A DNA stretch of 64,000 bases from Bacteroidales bacterium. GTDB lineage: Bacteria > Bacteroidota > Bacteroidia > Bacteroidales > JAUNSR01. Every line of letters starts with the position of its first letter. The stretch's first letter is position 1. The stretch lies in NCBI GenBank assembly GCA_030539115.1, contig JAUNSR010000008.1, positions 1-64,000 on the forward strand, in the 5' to 3' direction. This document shows positions 17,273 to 27,023 of the stretch, piece by piece. The position numbers and the translations under genes were made by a program. The notes under the pieces are model-generated. The model was not told the origin of the DNA. It searched no databases and saw only the letters and a program-made list of their open reading frames with translations.

Positions 17273-19882
17273 ATGCTTAGATTAACTTCACTTCTTTATG
17301 CTTTAGTGCTCAGCGCTCTGGTTTCATTTTCTTTTGCGGCAAAAAAGAATGAAACAAACACCTCAATACCCGACAATACAAACAAATTAACCAAAGAACT
17401 TAATTCCAATTGGAGCTTTTCCGAATCAGGTAAAAACGATTGGAAGGAAGCGATTGTTCCGGGGACTATTCATAGTGACCTAATTCGTTTAAATCTTTTA
17501 CCTGATCCTTTTTTCGGGACAAATGAAACAAAAATCCAATGGGTAGAAGATAAAGACTGGGCATATAAAACAGTATTCACAGTCGATGAGAGTCAGCTAT
17601 CTTATAAAGGAGCCAATATAAACTTCAAAGGGCTTGATACATACGCCGATGTGTATCTTAACGGTTCAAATATTCTTTCTTCAAAGAATATGTTCATTGA
17701 ATATGAAATTCCGGTAAAGGATATATTAAGAAAAGGTAATAATATTCTTGTCATAAAATTTCATTCCCCTATCAACAGTGCTTTAGAACAGTGGGAAAGC
17801 AACGGTTGGGACTATCCTGCCGATAATGACCACCATGATAAACACACAAGCATTTTTACAAGAAAAGCTCCCTATCATTATGGATGGGATTGGGGTATAA
17901 GAATGGCAGGAGTCGGCATCTGGAGACCTATTTCTCTTACATTCTTCAATCAGGCAAAAATCAATGATGTTTTTATTCGCCAGAAAAGCATCTCTTCTGA
18001 GAAAGCTGTTCTTTCAAATGAGATTGAATTTAATTCTATAAAGAAAGAGAACTCAAAAGCAATTGTCAATTTCATCTTCTCCTTAAATGGAAAAGAGGTA
18101 AAAAAGGAGAGTAAAACCATAGACGTTCAAGCCGGTAAAAACCATTTTGTTTGTCAATCCACTATTAATAATCCTGAGCTTTGGATGCCTCTTGGCTGGG
18201 GAAAACAAACTCTCTATGATGTTACAACTGAAATCAGAGATATCAACGGTATTCTTATAGATTCCAACACAAAAAAAATAGGACTTAGAAATATAAAGGT
18301 TATCAATCAGGAGGACAAAGATGGAAAGTCTTTCTATTTTGAAGTAAATGGTAATCCCCTCTTCGCAAAAGGAGCGAACTACATTCCAAGCGACATAATT
18401 CTGACAAATTTCAAGAAAGAGGACTATAAAAGAATGTTTGACGACATAAAAGCCGCCAACCTTAATATGATTAGAATTTGGGGCGGTGGAATTTATGAAG
18501 AGGAGTATTTCTATGAACTTGCCGACGAATACGGAATATTAATATGGCAGGACTTTATGTTTGCCTGCACTGCATATCCTGCTGATAATGCTTTTCTTGA
18601 TCTTGTTGCACAAGAAGCTGAATATAATCTTAAACGTTTAAGAAATCATGCCTGTATTGCTATGTGGTGTGGCAACAATGAGATTATTGAAGCAATCAAA
18701 TATTGGGGTTGGGATAAGAAATATTCAAAAGAAATCCACTCTTCAATGTTTTCAAGCTATGACAAACTCTTTAGAAACCTTCTTCCGGAAAAAGTTAAAG
18801 AGTTTGATCCTGATAAATTTTATCTTCATTCATCTCCAGACTCTGCAAATTGGGGACGTCCTGCCAGTTTAGGATGGGGCGACGCTCATTATTGGGGAGT
18901 TTGGTATGGAGTTCAGCCTTTTGAAATACTTGATTCAAGAGTTCCTCGTTTCATGAGCGAATTTGGCTTCCAATCTTTCCCTGAGATGAAAGTTATTTCA
19001 ACATTCTCCAATCCTTCCGACTATGCTCTTGAATCGGAAGTAATGAAAGCTCATCAAAAAAGCAGTACCGGTAATTCAATCATAAAAACATATATGGAAA
19101 TGTATTATAAAGTCCCGGAAAAATTTGAAGACTTTGTATATATAAATCTTATTATGCAAGGCAATGGTATGAGACATGGCATGGAAGCTCATCGTCGCAA
19201 CAAACCATTCTGTATGGGCTCTCTTTATTGGCAACTCAATGACAATTGGCCTGTTGTTTCGTGGTCAAGCATTGATTATTTCGGTAATTGGAAAGCTTTG
19301 CATTATCAGGCAAAAAGGGCATTTGAGCCTGTGATAGTAAATGCAATTGAAGAAAACGGAAAAATAAATATTTATACAATTTCTGATGAACTAATTGACA
19401 GAGGAAATCTTTCTTTGGAAATTGAAATGATTGACTTTACAGGCAAAAAAATCAAGAAGCAAACAATCAAGACCAATGTCAAAGCAAATATTTCTCAGTT
19501 GGTTTACTCTCTTGATTCTGTCAGTTATGCAACAAAAGAGGAAAGGAAAAACTCCTTTGTCTCACTTTCACTAAAAGACAATAAAGGCAAAACTATTAAT
19601 AATACTCTTTTCTATTTTGAAAAGCCAAAAGATTTAAATCTTCCAAAAACAGATATCCACTCATCAATAAGTGTAAAAGATGGAGTTTGCCAAGTTGAGA
19701 TATATTCCAAAAATCTCGTAAAAGATCTTTTCATTGAAATTCCTTTTCAAGGAGCTCATTTCTCTGACAACTTTTTTGATCTGCTTCCGGGAGAAAAGAA
19801 AAAGATTACTATTTCTTCTTCTGAAATAAAGAAAGGCGACAAAATAGATTTAAAATTCACTCATTTAAGAGACACTTATTAA
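17273..19882 (+). CDS. exported beta-mannosidase (GH2)
   Basis: This 869-residue exo-enzyme should remove terminal beta-mannose from mannans or N-glycan cores. A signal peptide ends near residue 23 (SALVSFSFAA). The GH2 sugar-binding domain (about 40-215, with VPGTIHSDLIRLNLLPDPF) is followed by the Ig-like domain and the TIM barrel. The acid/base Glu470 is in MWCGNNEI and the nucleophile Glu563 is in FMSEFGFQSFPE. RIWGGGIYEEEYFYELADE is the usual barrel motif. PGTIHSDL and WCGNNE point to mannosidase rather than galactosidase. It is transcribed alone, with no SusCD genes next to it. Confidence 0.9.
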   Translation: MLRLTSLLYALVLSALVSFSFAAKKNETNTSIPDNTNKLTKELNSNWSFSESGKNDWKEAIVPGTIHSDLIRLNLLPDPFFGTNETKIQWVEDKDWAYKTVFTVDESQLSYKGANINFKGLDTYADVYLNGSNILSSKNMFIEYEIPVKDILRKGNNILVIKFHSPINSALEQWESNGWDYPADNDHHDKHTSIFTRKAPYHYGWDWGIRMAGVGIWRPISLTFFNQAKINDVFIRQKSISSEKAVLSNEIEFNSIKKENSKAIVNFIFSLNGKEVKKESKTIDVQAGKNHFVCQSTINNPELWMPLGWGKQTLYDVTTEIRDINGILIDSNTKKIGLRNIKVINQEDKDGKSFYFEVNGNPLFAKGANYIPSDIILTNFKKEDYKRMFDDIKAANLNMIRIWGGGIYEEEYFYELADEYGILIWQDFMFACTAYPADNAFLDLVAQEAEYNLKRLRNHACIAMWCGNNEIIEAIKYWGWDKKYSKEIHSSMFSSYDKLFRNLLPEKVKEFDPDKFYLHSSPDSANWGRPASLGWGDAHYWGVWYGVQPFEILDSRVPRFMSEFGFQSFPEMKVISTFSNPSDYALESEVMKAHQKSSTGNSIIKTYMEMYYKVPEKFEDFVYINLIMQGNGMRHGMEAHRRNKPFCMGSLYWQLNDNWPVVSWSSIDYFGNWKALHYQAKRAFEPVIVNAIEENGKINIYTISDELIDRGNLSLEIEMIDFTGKKIKKQTIKTNVKANISQLVYSLDSVSYATKEERKNSFVSLSLKDNKGKTINNTLFYFEKPKDLNLPKTDIHSSISVKDGVCQVEIYSKNLVKDLFIEIPFQGAHFSDNFFDLLPGEKKKITISSSEIKKGDKIDLKFTHLRDTY

Positions 19883-19954
19883 CAAAATGACTCTTATAAG
19901 ATATTCATATTAAAATTTAATATCCCGAGTGTTTTTCATTGAAGTATTTTATTG

Positions 19955-19962
19955 TACTTTTG
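19955..19962 (+). promoter_or_regulatory. -7 box of hpt-adk-obg cluster
   Basis: TACTTTTG matches TAnnTTTG, 28 nt before the ATG at 19990. It also shows that the longer frame starting at 19939 (a TTG) lies upstream of the transcript start. Confidence 0.55.
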
Positions 19963-19989
19963 CCGTTTATAAAAAAGAGCCAACCATAT

Positions 19990-20526
19990 ATGAGTACTAT
20001 ACAAGTAAAAGACAAATTCTTTAAACCGTTTATCTCTTCCGACGAGATTCAAAAAGCGGTATGTCAGGTTGCTGATAAAATCAACAAGGATCTTGCAGGA
20101 AAGAATCCAATATTTATATGTGTTTTGAACGGTGCTTTTATGTTTGCTGCCGATTTATACAAAAACATTACTATTGATTCTGAAATCACATTTATGAGAA
20201 TGAAATCTTATGATGGGATGCAAACAACAGGCAAAGTAAAAGCTATATCAGGTCTTATGGAAGACATCAAAGATAGAACTGTTGTCGTTGTTGAAGATAT
20301 AGTTGATACAGGTTATACTATGAAAAATATAATTGAGCAGCTTAAAGAAAAAGGGGCTAAAGAGGTAAAAATCGCCACTCTTCTTCACAAGCCTGAGGCT
20401 CTTAAAGTTGAGCTTGACCTCGACTATGTGGCTTTAAACATTCCTAATGCTTTTATCGTAGGGTATGGACTGGATTACGATGAACTTGGTCGTAACCTTA
20501 AGGACATTTATGTAATTGCTGAATAA
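19990..20526 (+). CDS. hpt: hypoxanthine phosphoribosyltransferase
   Basis: This 178-residue enzyme converts hypoxanthine or guanine plus PRPP to IMP or GMP. The PRPP-binding loop is VVVVEDIVDTGYTMKNI (about 94-110). Substrate-binding stretches GAFMFAADLYKNI and the C-terminal IPNAFIVGYGLDYDELGRN are typical. The start at 19990 (MSTIQVKDKFF) is chosen because the -7 box lies just upstream. It is followed by adk at 34 nt, so purine salvage and adenylate balance are co-expressed. Confidence 0.93.
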   Translation: MSTIQVKDKFFKPFISSDEIQKAVCQVADKINKDLAGKNPIFICVLNGAFMFAADLYKNITIDSEITFMRMKSYDGMQTTGKVKAISGLMEDIKDRTVVVVEDIVDTGYTMKNIIEQLKEKGAKEVKIATLLHKPEALKVELDLDYVALNIPNAFIVGYGLDYDELGRNLKDIYVIAE

Positions 20527-20560
20527 AGATTTTAAGTATAATATATTTAAGGTATAAAAA

Positions 20561-21133
20561 ATGTTGAACGTTGTTATTTTCGGAGCTCCCGGATCAGGAA
20601 AGGGAACTCAAAGTGAGTTGATTATAAAAAAATATGGTTTGTTTCATATCTCTACCGGAGATGTTCTTAGAGCAGAAATGAAAAACGGTACTGAACTTGG
20701 TAAAACAGCTAAAGAATATATAGAAAAAGGACAGCTTGTTCCTGATTCTTTAATCATAGATATGCTTGCCAATGTGCTTGATTCTAACAAAGAGGCCAAA
20801 CAGGGTGTGATTTTTGATGGCTTTCCTCGTACTATTGCTCAAGCTAAGGCTCTTAATGACATGCTTAAAGAGCGTGGTACTGAAGTTTCAGTTGTTGTTG
20901 GTCTTGATGTTGCAGAAGATGAGCTTATTGACCGTCTTTTAAGACGCGGACAAACCTCTGGTCGTTCTGACGACAACTATGATACTATTAAAAGCCGTCT
21001 TGATGTTTACCACAATCAGACTTCTCCTCTTAAAGAATTTTATATCAAAGAGGGAAAATATGCAGACATTCACGGAATGGGCAGCGTTGAGGAAATATTT
21101 TCCCGTATAGAAAAAGCTATCGATTCTCTTTAA
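20561..21133 (+). CDS. adk: adenylate kinase
   Basis: This 190-residue enzyme catalyses ATP + AMP = 2 ADP. The Walker A loop GAPGSGKGTQ is at residues 7-16. The AMP-binding region STGDVLRAEM and the FDGFPRTIAQA motif are present. The LID is short (RGQTSGRSDDN) without zinc-binding cysteines, as in the short form. It sits 34 nt after hpt. The gap to obg (160 nt) contains a long-range hairpin ending in a T-run. Confidence 0.95.
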   Translation: MLNVVIFGAPGSGKGTQSELIIKKYGLFHISTGDVLRAEMKNGTELGKTAKEYIEKGQLVPDSLIIDMLANVLDSNKEAKQGVIFDGFPRTIAQAKALNDMLKERGTEVSVVVGLDVAEDELIDRLLRRGQTSGRSDDNYDTIKSRLDVYHNQTSPLKEFYIKEGKYADIHGMGSVEEIFSRIEKAIDSL

Positions 21134-21143
21134 TAATCTTAAG

Positions 21144-21275
21144 ACGGCCGTCATTATATCAAACTTGCTTTTTTATATCTTTTTTGAACAAAGAGTTTAT
21201 AAATACCTTATACAATAGGGTTTTTATAAGTGAAAGGATATTCCCAAGCAAATTTATTATGACAGCCGTTTTTTT
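21144..21275 (+). promoter_or_regulatory. long-range hairpin with T-run between adk and obg
   Basis: ACGGCCGTCATTA (21144-21156) can pair with TTATGACAGCCGT (21257-21269) with two mismatches. The right arm runs straight into TTTTTT. About 100 nt of AT-rich sequence lies in the loop. It ends 18 nt before the obg ATG. It may be a leaky terminator or an attenuator in front of obg; by eye I cannot tell which. Confidence 0.4.
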
Positions 21276-21293
21276 AATAATTCCATTTTCAAT

Positions 21294-22469
21294 ATGGCCG
21301 GTTCAAACTTTGTAGATTATGTAAAAATTTATTGCCGCTCCGGTAAGGGAGGACGCGGTTCGACTCACCTTCATAGAGAGAAATTTGTTCCTAAAGGTGG
21401 TCCTGACGGTGGAGACGGCGGTAGAGGAGGTCACGTTATTTTACGTGGTAACCGAAACTACTGGACTCTTTTACACTTAAAATTTCAGCGTCATGTTTTT
21501 GCCGGTCATGGAGAGTCCGGTGGGGCAAGTCGCAGTTTTGGAAAAGATGGTAAAGATGAAATTATAGAGGTTCCTTGCGGTACTGTGGTTTTTGATGCGG
21601 AAACAGGCGAATTTATTTGCGATGTCACCGAAGATGGACAGGAAGTTATCCTTTTAAAAGGTGGACGCGGAGGTTTAGGCAACTGGCATTTCAGAACTGC
21701 AACCAACCAAACTCCAAGATATTCTCAGCCCGGCGAGCCGGCTTTGGAAAGAGGTGTTATTCTTGAGCTTAAATTGTTGGCTGATGTAGGACTTGTTGGC
21801 TTTCCCAATGCAGGTAAGTCAACTCTACTGTCTGTTGTCTCTGCTGCCAAGCCAAAAATCGCGGATTACCCTTTCACAACATTAGAGCCCAATCTTGGCA
21901 TTGTTTCCTACAGAGACAATAAATCTTTCGTTATGGCTGATATCCCCGGCATCATCGAAGGGGCAAGTGAGGGCAAAGGTCTTGGTCTTCGCTTTCTTCG
22001 CCATATAGAAAGAAATGCTCTTCTTTTGTTTATGGTTCCTGCTGACAGCGATGACATAAGAAAGGAATATGAAGTTCTCCTTAATGAAATTGCCACATTC
22101 AATCCTGAATTGCTTGACAAGCACAGAGTTCTTGCTGTCACAAAGTCCGATATGCTTGACGATGAACTTATCGATGAAATAAAAAGAGACTTGCCTGACA
22201 TCCCTTGTGTTTTCATCTCTTCTGTTATCAATATGGGATTGACTGAATTAAAGGATATCCTTTGGAAAGAGCTAAACAGCGAAGACAACAGAGTAACTAC
22301 TATTACTCATAGAAATCTTGACATCCAGGCTACTAAAGATGAAGATGATTGGGATGAAGAATTTATTATCGACGAAGACGACATAATTGACGAGGATGAT
22401 ATCGTTGACTATGACGAAGAGGAGTGGGATTACGACACTGACGACTCAAAAGAGGATAATAAGAATTAA
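21294..22469 (+). CDS. obg: Obg-family GTPase
   Basis: This 391-residue essential GTPase is linked to 50S ribosome maturation and stress control. The glycine-rich Obg fold (1-158) shows [13 protein letters not shown] and GGPDGGDGG. The G domain shows GFPNAGKST (G1), DYPFTT (switch I), [10 protein letters not shown] (G3) and TKSDM (G4). The C-terminus (about 345-391) is highly acidic ([23 protein letters not shown]) in place of the OCT domain found in Gram-positives. It is the third gene of the hpt-adk-obg-pgeF run. Confidence 0.94.
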   Translation: MAGSNFVDYVKIYCRSGKGGRGSTHLHREKFVPKGGPDGGDGGRGGHVILRGNRNYWTLLHLKFQRHVFAGHGESGGASRSFGKDGKDEIIEVPCGTVVFDAETGEFICDVTEDGQEVILLKGGRGGLGNWHFRTATNQTPRYSQPGEPALERGVILELKLLADVGLVGFPNAGKSTLLSVVSAAKPKIADYPFTTLEPNLGIVSYRDNKSFVMADIPGIIEGASEGKGLGLRFLRHIERNALLLFMVPADSDDIRKEYEVLLNEIATFNPELLDKHRVLAVTKSDMLDDELIDEIKRDLPDIPCVFISSVINMGLTELKDILWKELNSEDNRVTTITHRNLDIQATKDEDDWDEEFIIDEDDIIDEDDIVDYDEEEWDYDTDDSKEDNKN

Positions 22470-22550
22470 TAATCTGACTCCTTTTATTGCTCTTTTTATA
22501 TTATAATTGTACAAATATTTATTCAAAACGATATTTGCAATTTTAATATA

Positions 22551-23474
22551 ATGATAAAGACCACTATAAATAATTTAGAAATGCTGCAATATGATTCTTT
22601 AAAGAATTATTGCGGCATTTCTCATTTTGTCACTCTTCGTAATTGCAAAGACAAAAGCGATCCATACGATGGATTTAACATCTGTGATTATTCCGGTGAC
22701 AGTGAAAACCATATAAAATCTTGCAGGAAGTCTTTATGTGAGGCCTTGAATATCGACCAAAACAACCTTGTTTTGCCTTTTCAAGTGCATGACAACAAAA
22801 TCGGTATTGTCTCCTCCCCTTCTGAAATAACAGATTATGATCAAATAGAATCCAAATTTCCAAGTCATCAATTAAACAGCGACTTTTCAAAGGAGATTAA
22901 TTCAGATAAAAAGCCTAATCGTAAATTTGATGCATTAATTTGCAACAAACCCGGCATTTGCATAGGTATTTCAACTGCCGACTGCGTGCCTGTTATATTA
23001 TATTCGCCAAAAGATAGTGCCATTGCCGCAATTCATGCAGGTTGGAGAGGAACAGTAAAACACATTGTTTATAAATGTGTAATTGCTCTAAATAAAATCT
23101 ATGGAGTAAATTCAAAAGACATCATAGCCTGTATTGGTCCATCTATTTCCCCTCAAAAATTTGAGACTGGTCCGGAGGTTGTCATTGAATTTATTAATGC
23201 CGGCTATAAGGACTTTTACCTAAAAGCAATCAATCCAAACTCAGGTAATTCTCAAATAGATATTGATAAAGAAACAATAGATTTTTCCTCCAAATACTTT
23301 ATTGATTTGTGGGACACCAACAAGACAGACCTTATAAACGCCGGTATTGATGAAAAGAATATTGAAATCTCAGAAATATGCACCTACACCAATTACAACG
23401 AGCTTTTTTCAGCAAGAAGAATAGGCATTAAATCCGGAAGGATTGCCTCTGTAATTATGATAAACAAGATTTAA
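22551..23474 (+). CDS. pgeF: peptidoglycan editing factor PgeF (YfiH, DUF152)
   Basis: This is a 307-residue protein of the laccase-like DUF152 family. Family members hydrolyse wrongly added residues from muropeptide precursors and have purine nucleoside phosphorylase-like activity. The metal-binding motifs are STADCVPVILYS, HAGWRGTVKHIV and CIGPSISPQKFE. It is longer than the usual 250-270 residues, with an extra low-complexity stretch around 85-125 (KFPSHQLNSDFSKEINSDKK). It lies 81 nt after obg, as in many Bacteroidetes. Confidence 0.88.
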   Translation: MIKTTINNLEMLQYDSLKNYCGISHFVTLRNCKDKSDPYDGFNICDYSGDSENHIKSCRKSLCEALNIDQNNLVLPFQVHDNKIGIVSSPSEITDYDQIESKFPSHQLNSDFSKEINSDKKPNRKFDALICNKPGICIGISTADCVPVILYSPKDSAIAAIHAGWRGTVKHIVYKCVIALNKIYGVNSKDIIACIGPSISPQKFETGPEVVIEFINAGYKDFYLKAINPNSGNSQIDIDKETIDFSSKYFIDLWDTNKTDLINAGIDEKNIEISEICTYTNYNELFSARRIGIKSGRIASVIMINKI

Positions 23475-23525
23475 TAAATCGCGATAATTCAAATTTTCAC
23501 TACCAAAAGCTTTTTCTGCTTTTAT

Positions 23526-23933
23526 TTAATTTGTACATTCATTTACGGTAGTTCCATCCTGCGAAATTGAATAAATAAACTTTTTGTTCCCTATTGTAAG
23601 ATACAGTGTTGCCGAGCGGCTGTCAGGATTATTGTTTACAATTGCAGTAAATATCATGTTTATATTATTTGAGCTTGCTGCTCCTGACTTTGGGCTTACA
23701 GTAAACCATTCTGATGCACCCGCAGATAGAGTTATCTCCCAATCTTGATTAGCATATAGTTGATCACTTGTATTTCCACCATCTGTGGTAAAACATAAGT
23801 TATCTATCGTCTGCAATCCGAGTTTATCTTTATTGTCAGTACACGAAATAAAAGGGATATAGATGACTAAAAAAAATACAGACAATATAGTGACCACTTT
23901 ATCTATTGTATCTTTGTCCAAGAATAAGTTCAT
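23526..23933 (-). CDS. small BACON-domain lipoprotein
   Basis: This is a 135-residue protein starting at the ATG that gives MNLFLDKDTID. An ATG 18 codons upstream lies inside the terminator of the preceding gene and is rejected. The lipoprotein signal is SVFFLVIYIPFISC. A single BACON domain follows (NQDWEITLSAGASEWFTVSP, KSGAASSNNINMIFTAI and ATLYLTIGNKKFIYSISQDG). BACON domains are beta-sandwich modules, often on glycan-degrading proteins. Here the module stands alone with no enzyme attached. Function unknown. Confidence 0.75.
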   Translation of the reverse strand: MNLFLDKDTIDKVVTILSVFFLVIYIPFISCTDNKDKLGLQTIDNLCFTTDGGNTSDQLYANQDWEITLSAGASEWFTVSPKSGAASSNNINMIFTAIVNNNPDSRSATLYLTIGNKKFIYSISQDGTTVNECTN

Positions 23934-23948
23934 AAATATATTATATCT

Positions 23949-24001
23949 AAAGAAAAAGGAATTTCTTATTCCATAAAAAGGATTCATATAAGAAATTCCT
24001 T
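23949..24001 (-). terminator. rho-independent terminator of VOC-protein gene
   Basis: On the minus strand AAGGAATTTCTTAT (3' side 24001-23988) pairs perfectly over 14 bp with ATAAGAAATTCCTT (23969-23956). TTTTTCTTT follows. It sits about 100 nt after the VOC gene. Confidence 0.8.
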
Positions 24002-24099
24002 CTAATTCGACCTTTTAAACAGGCATAACTATAGAAATAAATATCCATTTACTTTGAGATATGCCATATATTATAATCATGTCTTCCTATTTTGCACTC

Positions 24100-24537
24100 T
24101 TAATCCAATGAAACTATTTGACAATTAAGTTTCCAATGCTTTTTAAACTTATCTGTAATTTCAGCATACATAGCATGCCAGAAAGCCTTTTGAATCGGCA
24201 CTACAATTGTTCCATCCTTACTTAAAGCATTATAGATTTTTTCCATATCATTTTCATCAACAAACTCCAATGCAAGAGAGTCTGCATTTCCCTGATGAAA
24301 TTCCGTATTCTCATGACGGTCAGCCATAAATATTTTTTCACCTGAAGGTATTACAAAAGAAGCATGCATAATTTTATCTTTCCATTTTGGAGTGAAATTT
24401 CTATGTTCTTTTGCAAGATGTTCCCTATTATCACCATAAGTTTGAACATTGACCTGCTTACCATTAAAGACCTCAGTATAAAACTTCAATGCTTCACTAC
24501 AGTCCCCATCAAAAACTAACATAGGTTCTATTTTCAT
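24100..24537 (-). CDS. VOC-family protein, PhnB-like
   Basis: This is a 145-residue protein of the vicinal oxygen chelate fold. MLVFDGDCSEALKFYTEVF is the first beta-alpha-beta unit and IMHASFVIPSGEKIFMADR the second. LALEFVDENDMEKIYNAL follows, and the end has AFWHAMYAEITDKFKKHW. This pattern is that of PhnB-like proteins (3-demethylubiquinone methyltransferase-like in name only). The substrate is not known. It is monocistronic on the minus strand. The 283-bp stretch upstream of it has only a T-rich tract and a terminator. Confidence 0.8.
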   Translation of the reverse strand: MKIEPMLVFDGDCSEALKFYTEVFNGKQVNVQTYGDNREHLAKEHRNFTPKWKDKIMHASFVIPSGEKIFMADRHENTEFHQGNADSLALEFVDENDMEKIYNALSKDGTIVVPIQKAFWHAMYAEITDKFKKHWKLNCQIVSLD

Positions 24538-24754
24538 AGCTTTTTTATCTTAAAAATGAGACAAATAAATATTCTTTCTCAACATAACATCCTTTTTGCA
24601 AAAGGATGCCATTTGTCTGTAAACATTAATTCAACACTCTTTGTTCTCACTTTTTTTTATTTTATACCGATGTTTAAAATATTGCAATATTTAAGATATC
24701 AATATATCCTTTTTCATCATTTTCTTTTTTTTCTCTCTTTAACAATAAAAGAAA

Positions 24755-24798
24755 CCGGCAGTCAATAGAATAAATATTCCATTAACTGCCGGCTTTTT
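24755..24798. terminator. bidirectional terminator
   Basis: CCGGCAGT (24755-24762) and AACTGCCGG (24784-24792) form a stem. It is extended inward by mostly complementary AATAGAAT/ATTCCATT, with CTTTTT on the + side. On the minus strand it follows aguB. Confidence 0.8.
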
Positions 24799-24820
24799 CA
24801 CTTGTTTTAAAACTAATATA

Positions 24821-25708
24821 TCAGTCTATAAATCTTTTTGTAATATTGCCATATTCATCAATGCGTCTGTCTCTAAGGAACGGCCACCAACGTCTGACAT
24901 TCTCAGAACGTTCCATATCTACTTCAACAACTTTATTTTGTTCACCATCATTCGATGCTTCAAATAATATTTCACCCTGCGGACCTGCAATAAAGCTGTT
25001 TCCCCAAAAAGTTATGCCGTTTGTTTGTCCTGAAGGGTCAGGTTCATGTCCAATTCTATTGACCGAAACCACAGGCAGGCCATTAGCCACGGCATGAGCA
25101 CGTTGAGATATAACCCACGCACCCAACTGTCTTTTCTTTTCATCGTCAGTATCGCTGCTCTCCCAGCCTATTGCAGTTGGATAGATAAGAATATCTGCTC
25201 CCTTTAAAGCCATAAGTCTTGCAGCTTCGGGATACCATTGATCCCAACAAACCAAAACGCCCAATGTCCCTATCGATGTTTTAATAGGTTCAAAGCCAAG
25301 ATCACCCAGAGTAAAATAAAATTTCTCGTAATATGCGGGATCATCAGGAATATGCATTTTCCTATATTTGCCTGCTATTGAACCATCTTTGTCAAAAACA
25401 ACGGCGGTGTTATGATAAAGGCCCGGAGCTCTTTTCTCAAAAAGAGAGGTTACAAGCACAATGCCCAATTGCTTTGCCAAGTCGCCATAAAAATTTGTTG
25501 ACGGTCCGGGAATTGTCTCTGCCAAATCAAAAAGAGATGTATTTTCTGTCTGACAGAAATAAACTGAATTATGAAGCTCCTGAAGCACCACCAACTCTGC
25601 CCCTTTCTCAGCACAGTCAACAATATTGTTATATAGTTTTGCCAAATTATCTTTCACATCAGTTCCGCAGCTTTGCTGAACTATGCCAACTTTTATAGTT
25701 TTTGCCAT
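24821..25708 (-). CDS. aguB: N-carbamoylputrescine amidase
   Basis: This 295-residue nitrilase-superfamily enzyme hydrolyses N-carbamoylputrescine to putrescine, CO2 and ammonia. The catalytic triad is visible as Glu44 (LQELHNSVYF), Lys117 (KYRKMHIPDD) and Cys154 (VLVCWDQWYPE). NRIGHEPD and FWGNSFIAGPQGEIL are typical of this subgroup. It lies 43 nt downstream of the agmatine deiminase on the same strand. Together they make the arginine-decarboxylase route to polyamines. No speA-like decarboxylase is in the window. Confidence 0.93.
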   Translation of the reverse strand: MAKTIKVGIVQQSCGTDVKDNLAKLYNNIVDCAEKGAELVVLQELHNSVYFCQTENTSLFDLAETIPGPSTNFYGDLAKQLGIVLVTSLFEKRAPGLYHNTAVVFDKDGSIAGKYRKMHIPDDPAYYEKFYFTLGDLGFEPIKTSIGTLGVLVCWDQWYPEAARLMALKGADILIYPTAIGWESSDTDDEKKRQLGAWVISQRAHAVANGLPVVSVNRIGHEPDPSGQTNGITFWGNSFIAGPQGEILFEASNDGEQNKVVEVDMERSENVRRWWPFLRDRRIDEYGNITKRFID

Positions 25709-25751
25709 TTTATCAATTTGAAAAATGTTTTGAAAAAATAAATTTAAAATA

Positions 25752-26780
25752 TTATTCTAAAACGCCAACAGGATATTGCATAGTAACACAATGCAATGAG
25801 CCATGCTGCTTTATTAAAGAGGAGCAATCAATACCTATAATCTCTTTTCCGGGAAATGCCAAACTTAAAGCTATTCTTGCCTCTTTATCCTTTTGTGGTT
25901 GATTGTATGTCGGATACAACACAGCTTCATTCATTATCAAGAAATTGGCATAAGTTGCAGGAAGCCTCTCATCATCAAAATATACAGCATCCGCCATTGG
26001 AAGAGGTATCAAATTGTATGGTTTCCCCTCGATAGTTACAAAGTTCCTAAGCTGATTTTCCATAGCGCTTAGAGCCTCGTAATGTTCATCCAAAGCATCA
26101 TCATATTTCACATAGGCAATTGTATCCTTTGAGCAAAAACGAGCCAATGTATCAATGTGACTGTCTGTATCATCCCCTGCAAGATATCCATGGTCGAGCC
26201 ATAAAACTCTTTTTAAATTGAACGCTTCTTTCAGATATAATTCAATTTGCTCTTTTGAGAACTCACCATTCCTGTTTTTTGAAAGCAGACATTCAGAAGT
26301 CGTAAGAAGTGTTCCCTCTCCATCCGACTCAAGAGCGCCTCCCTCAACAACAAAATTGAGACGGTTAATATATTTCCCTTTCAAGACATTGTTCTCAGCC
26401 AATGCTCCCGAAATAAGATTATCAAGATTTGATGCAAACTTTAACCCCCAGCCATTGAATTTAAAATCATAAATCTGAGGTATGTTGTCTTTAATACATG
26501 TTATGGCTCCATGATCTCGTGCCCATGTATCATTTGTTGGAGTTTCAAAAAAACGAACGTTAGAGATGTTTACCCTGTTTGAAATCTTCGACATTACAGC
26601 ATTGGCATCGGGTGTCACAATTAGGAGTAATTCTCTCTCTGCAATTTCTTCAGCTATATTTATATAGCATTCTTCTACTTCATCTAAAATATAAGCCCAA
26701 TCTGTCCCGGCATGCGGCCATGTTAATTGAATTCCGCTTTGCGGATACCATTCTGCCGGAAAGGATAAATGAGGATCCAT
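25752..26780 (-). CDS. aguA: agmatine deiminase
   Basis: This 342-residue guanidino-modifying enzyme converts agmatine to N-carbamoylputrescine and ammonia. The substrate-entry motif PAEWYPQSGIQLTWPH is at the N-terminus. The middle has TWARDHGAI, FVVEGGALESDGEGTLLTT and GDDTDSHIDTLARF with the catalytic Asp and His. The nucleophile Cys331 is in HGSLHCVTMQYP. The length is normal. It is the first gene of the aguA-aguB pair. The RNA candidate at 26978-27093 lies upstream on the same strand and ends in a terminator 200 nt before the aguA start. Confidence 0.94.
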   Translation of the reverse strand: MDPHLSFPAEWYPQSGIQLTWPHAGTDWAYILDEVEECYINIAEEIAERELLLIVTPDANAVMSKISNRVNISNVRFFETPTNDTWARDHGAITCIKDNIPQIYDFKFNGWGLKFASNLDNLISGALAENNVLKGKYINRLNFVVEGGALESDGEGTLLTTSECLLSKNRNGEFSKEQIELYLKEAFNLKRVLWLDHGYLAGDDTDSHIDTLARFCSKDTIAYVKYDDALDEHYEALSAMENQLRNFVTIEGKPYNLIPLPMADAVYFDDERLPATYANFLIMNEAVLYPTYNQPQKDKEARIALSLAFPGKEIIGIDCSSLIKQHGSLHCVTMQYPVGVLE

Positions 26781-26977
26781 TTCTTTTATGTTTTGGTTGA
26801 ATTAATTAATCGTTAAAAAATATGAGGTTATTATTATTTACAGACAAACTTAATCAATTATCCATAATTAAAAGATTACTTACGATTCAAAAAAATCAAA
26901 TAGACGATGAAACATTAATATATAGAACAATATATACCGTCAACAGTGCTGTTTTTATTATTTGAATAGGTATTAAA

Positions 26978-27001
26978 ATAAAAAAAATCCCTTTTCGGGA
27001 T
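26978..27001 (-). terminator. terminator of the candidate small RNA
   Basis: On the minus strand ATCCC and GGGAT flank the loop GAAAA. Eight T, then ATTTTAAT, follow directly. The stem is short but the loop and T-run are those of an efficient terminator. Confidence 0.75.
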
Positions 27002-27023
27002 CTTCTTAACAACTTCATAACTT

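Noticed and set aside
24556..24768. 70-codon + strand ORF before the aguB terminator
   Set aside because: Phe/Leu/Ile-rich product of a T-rich tract, ending inside the terminator hairpin, with no promoter.
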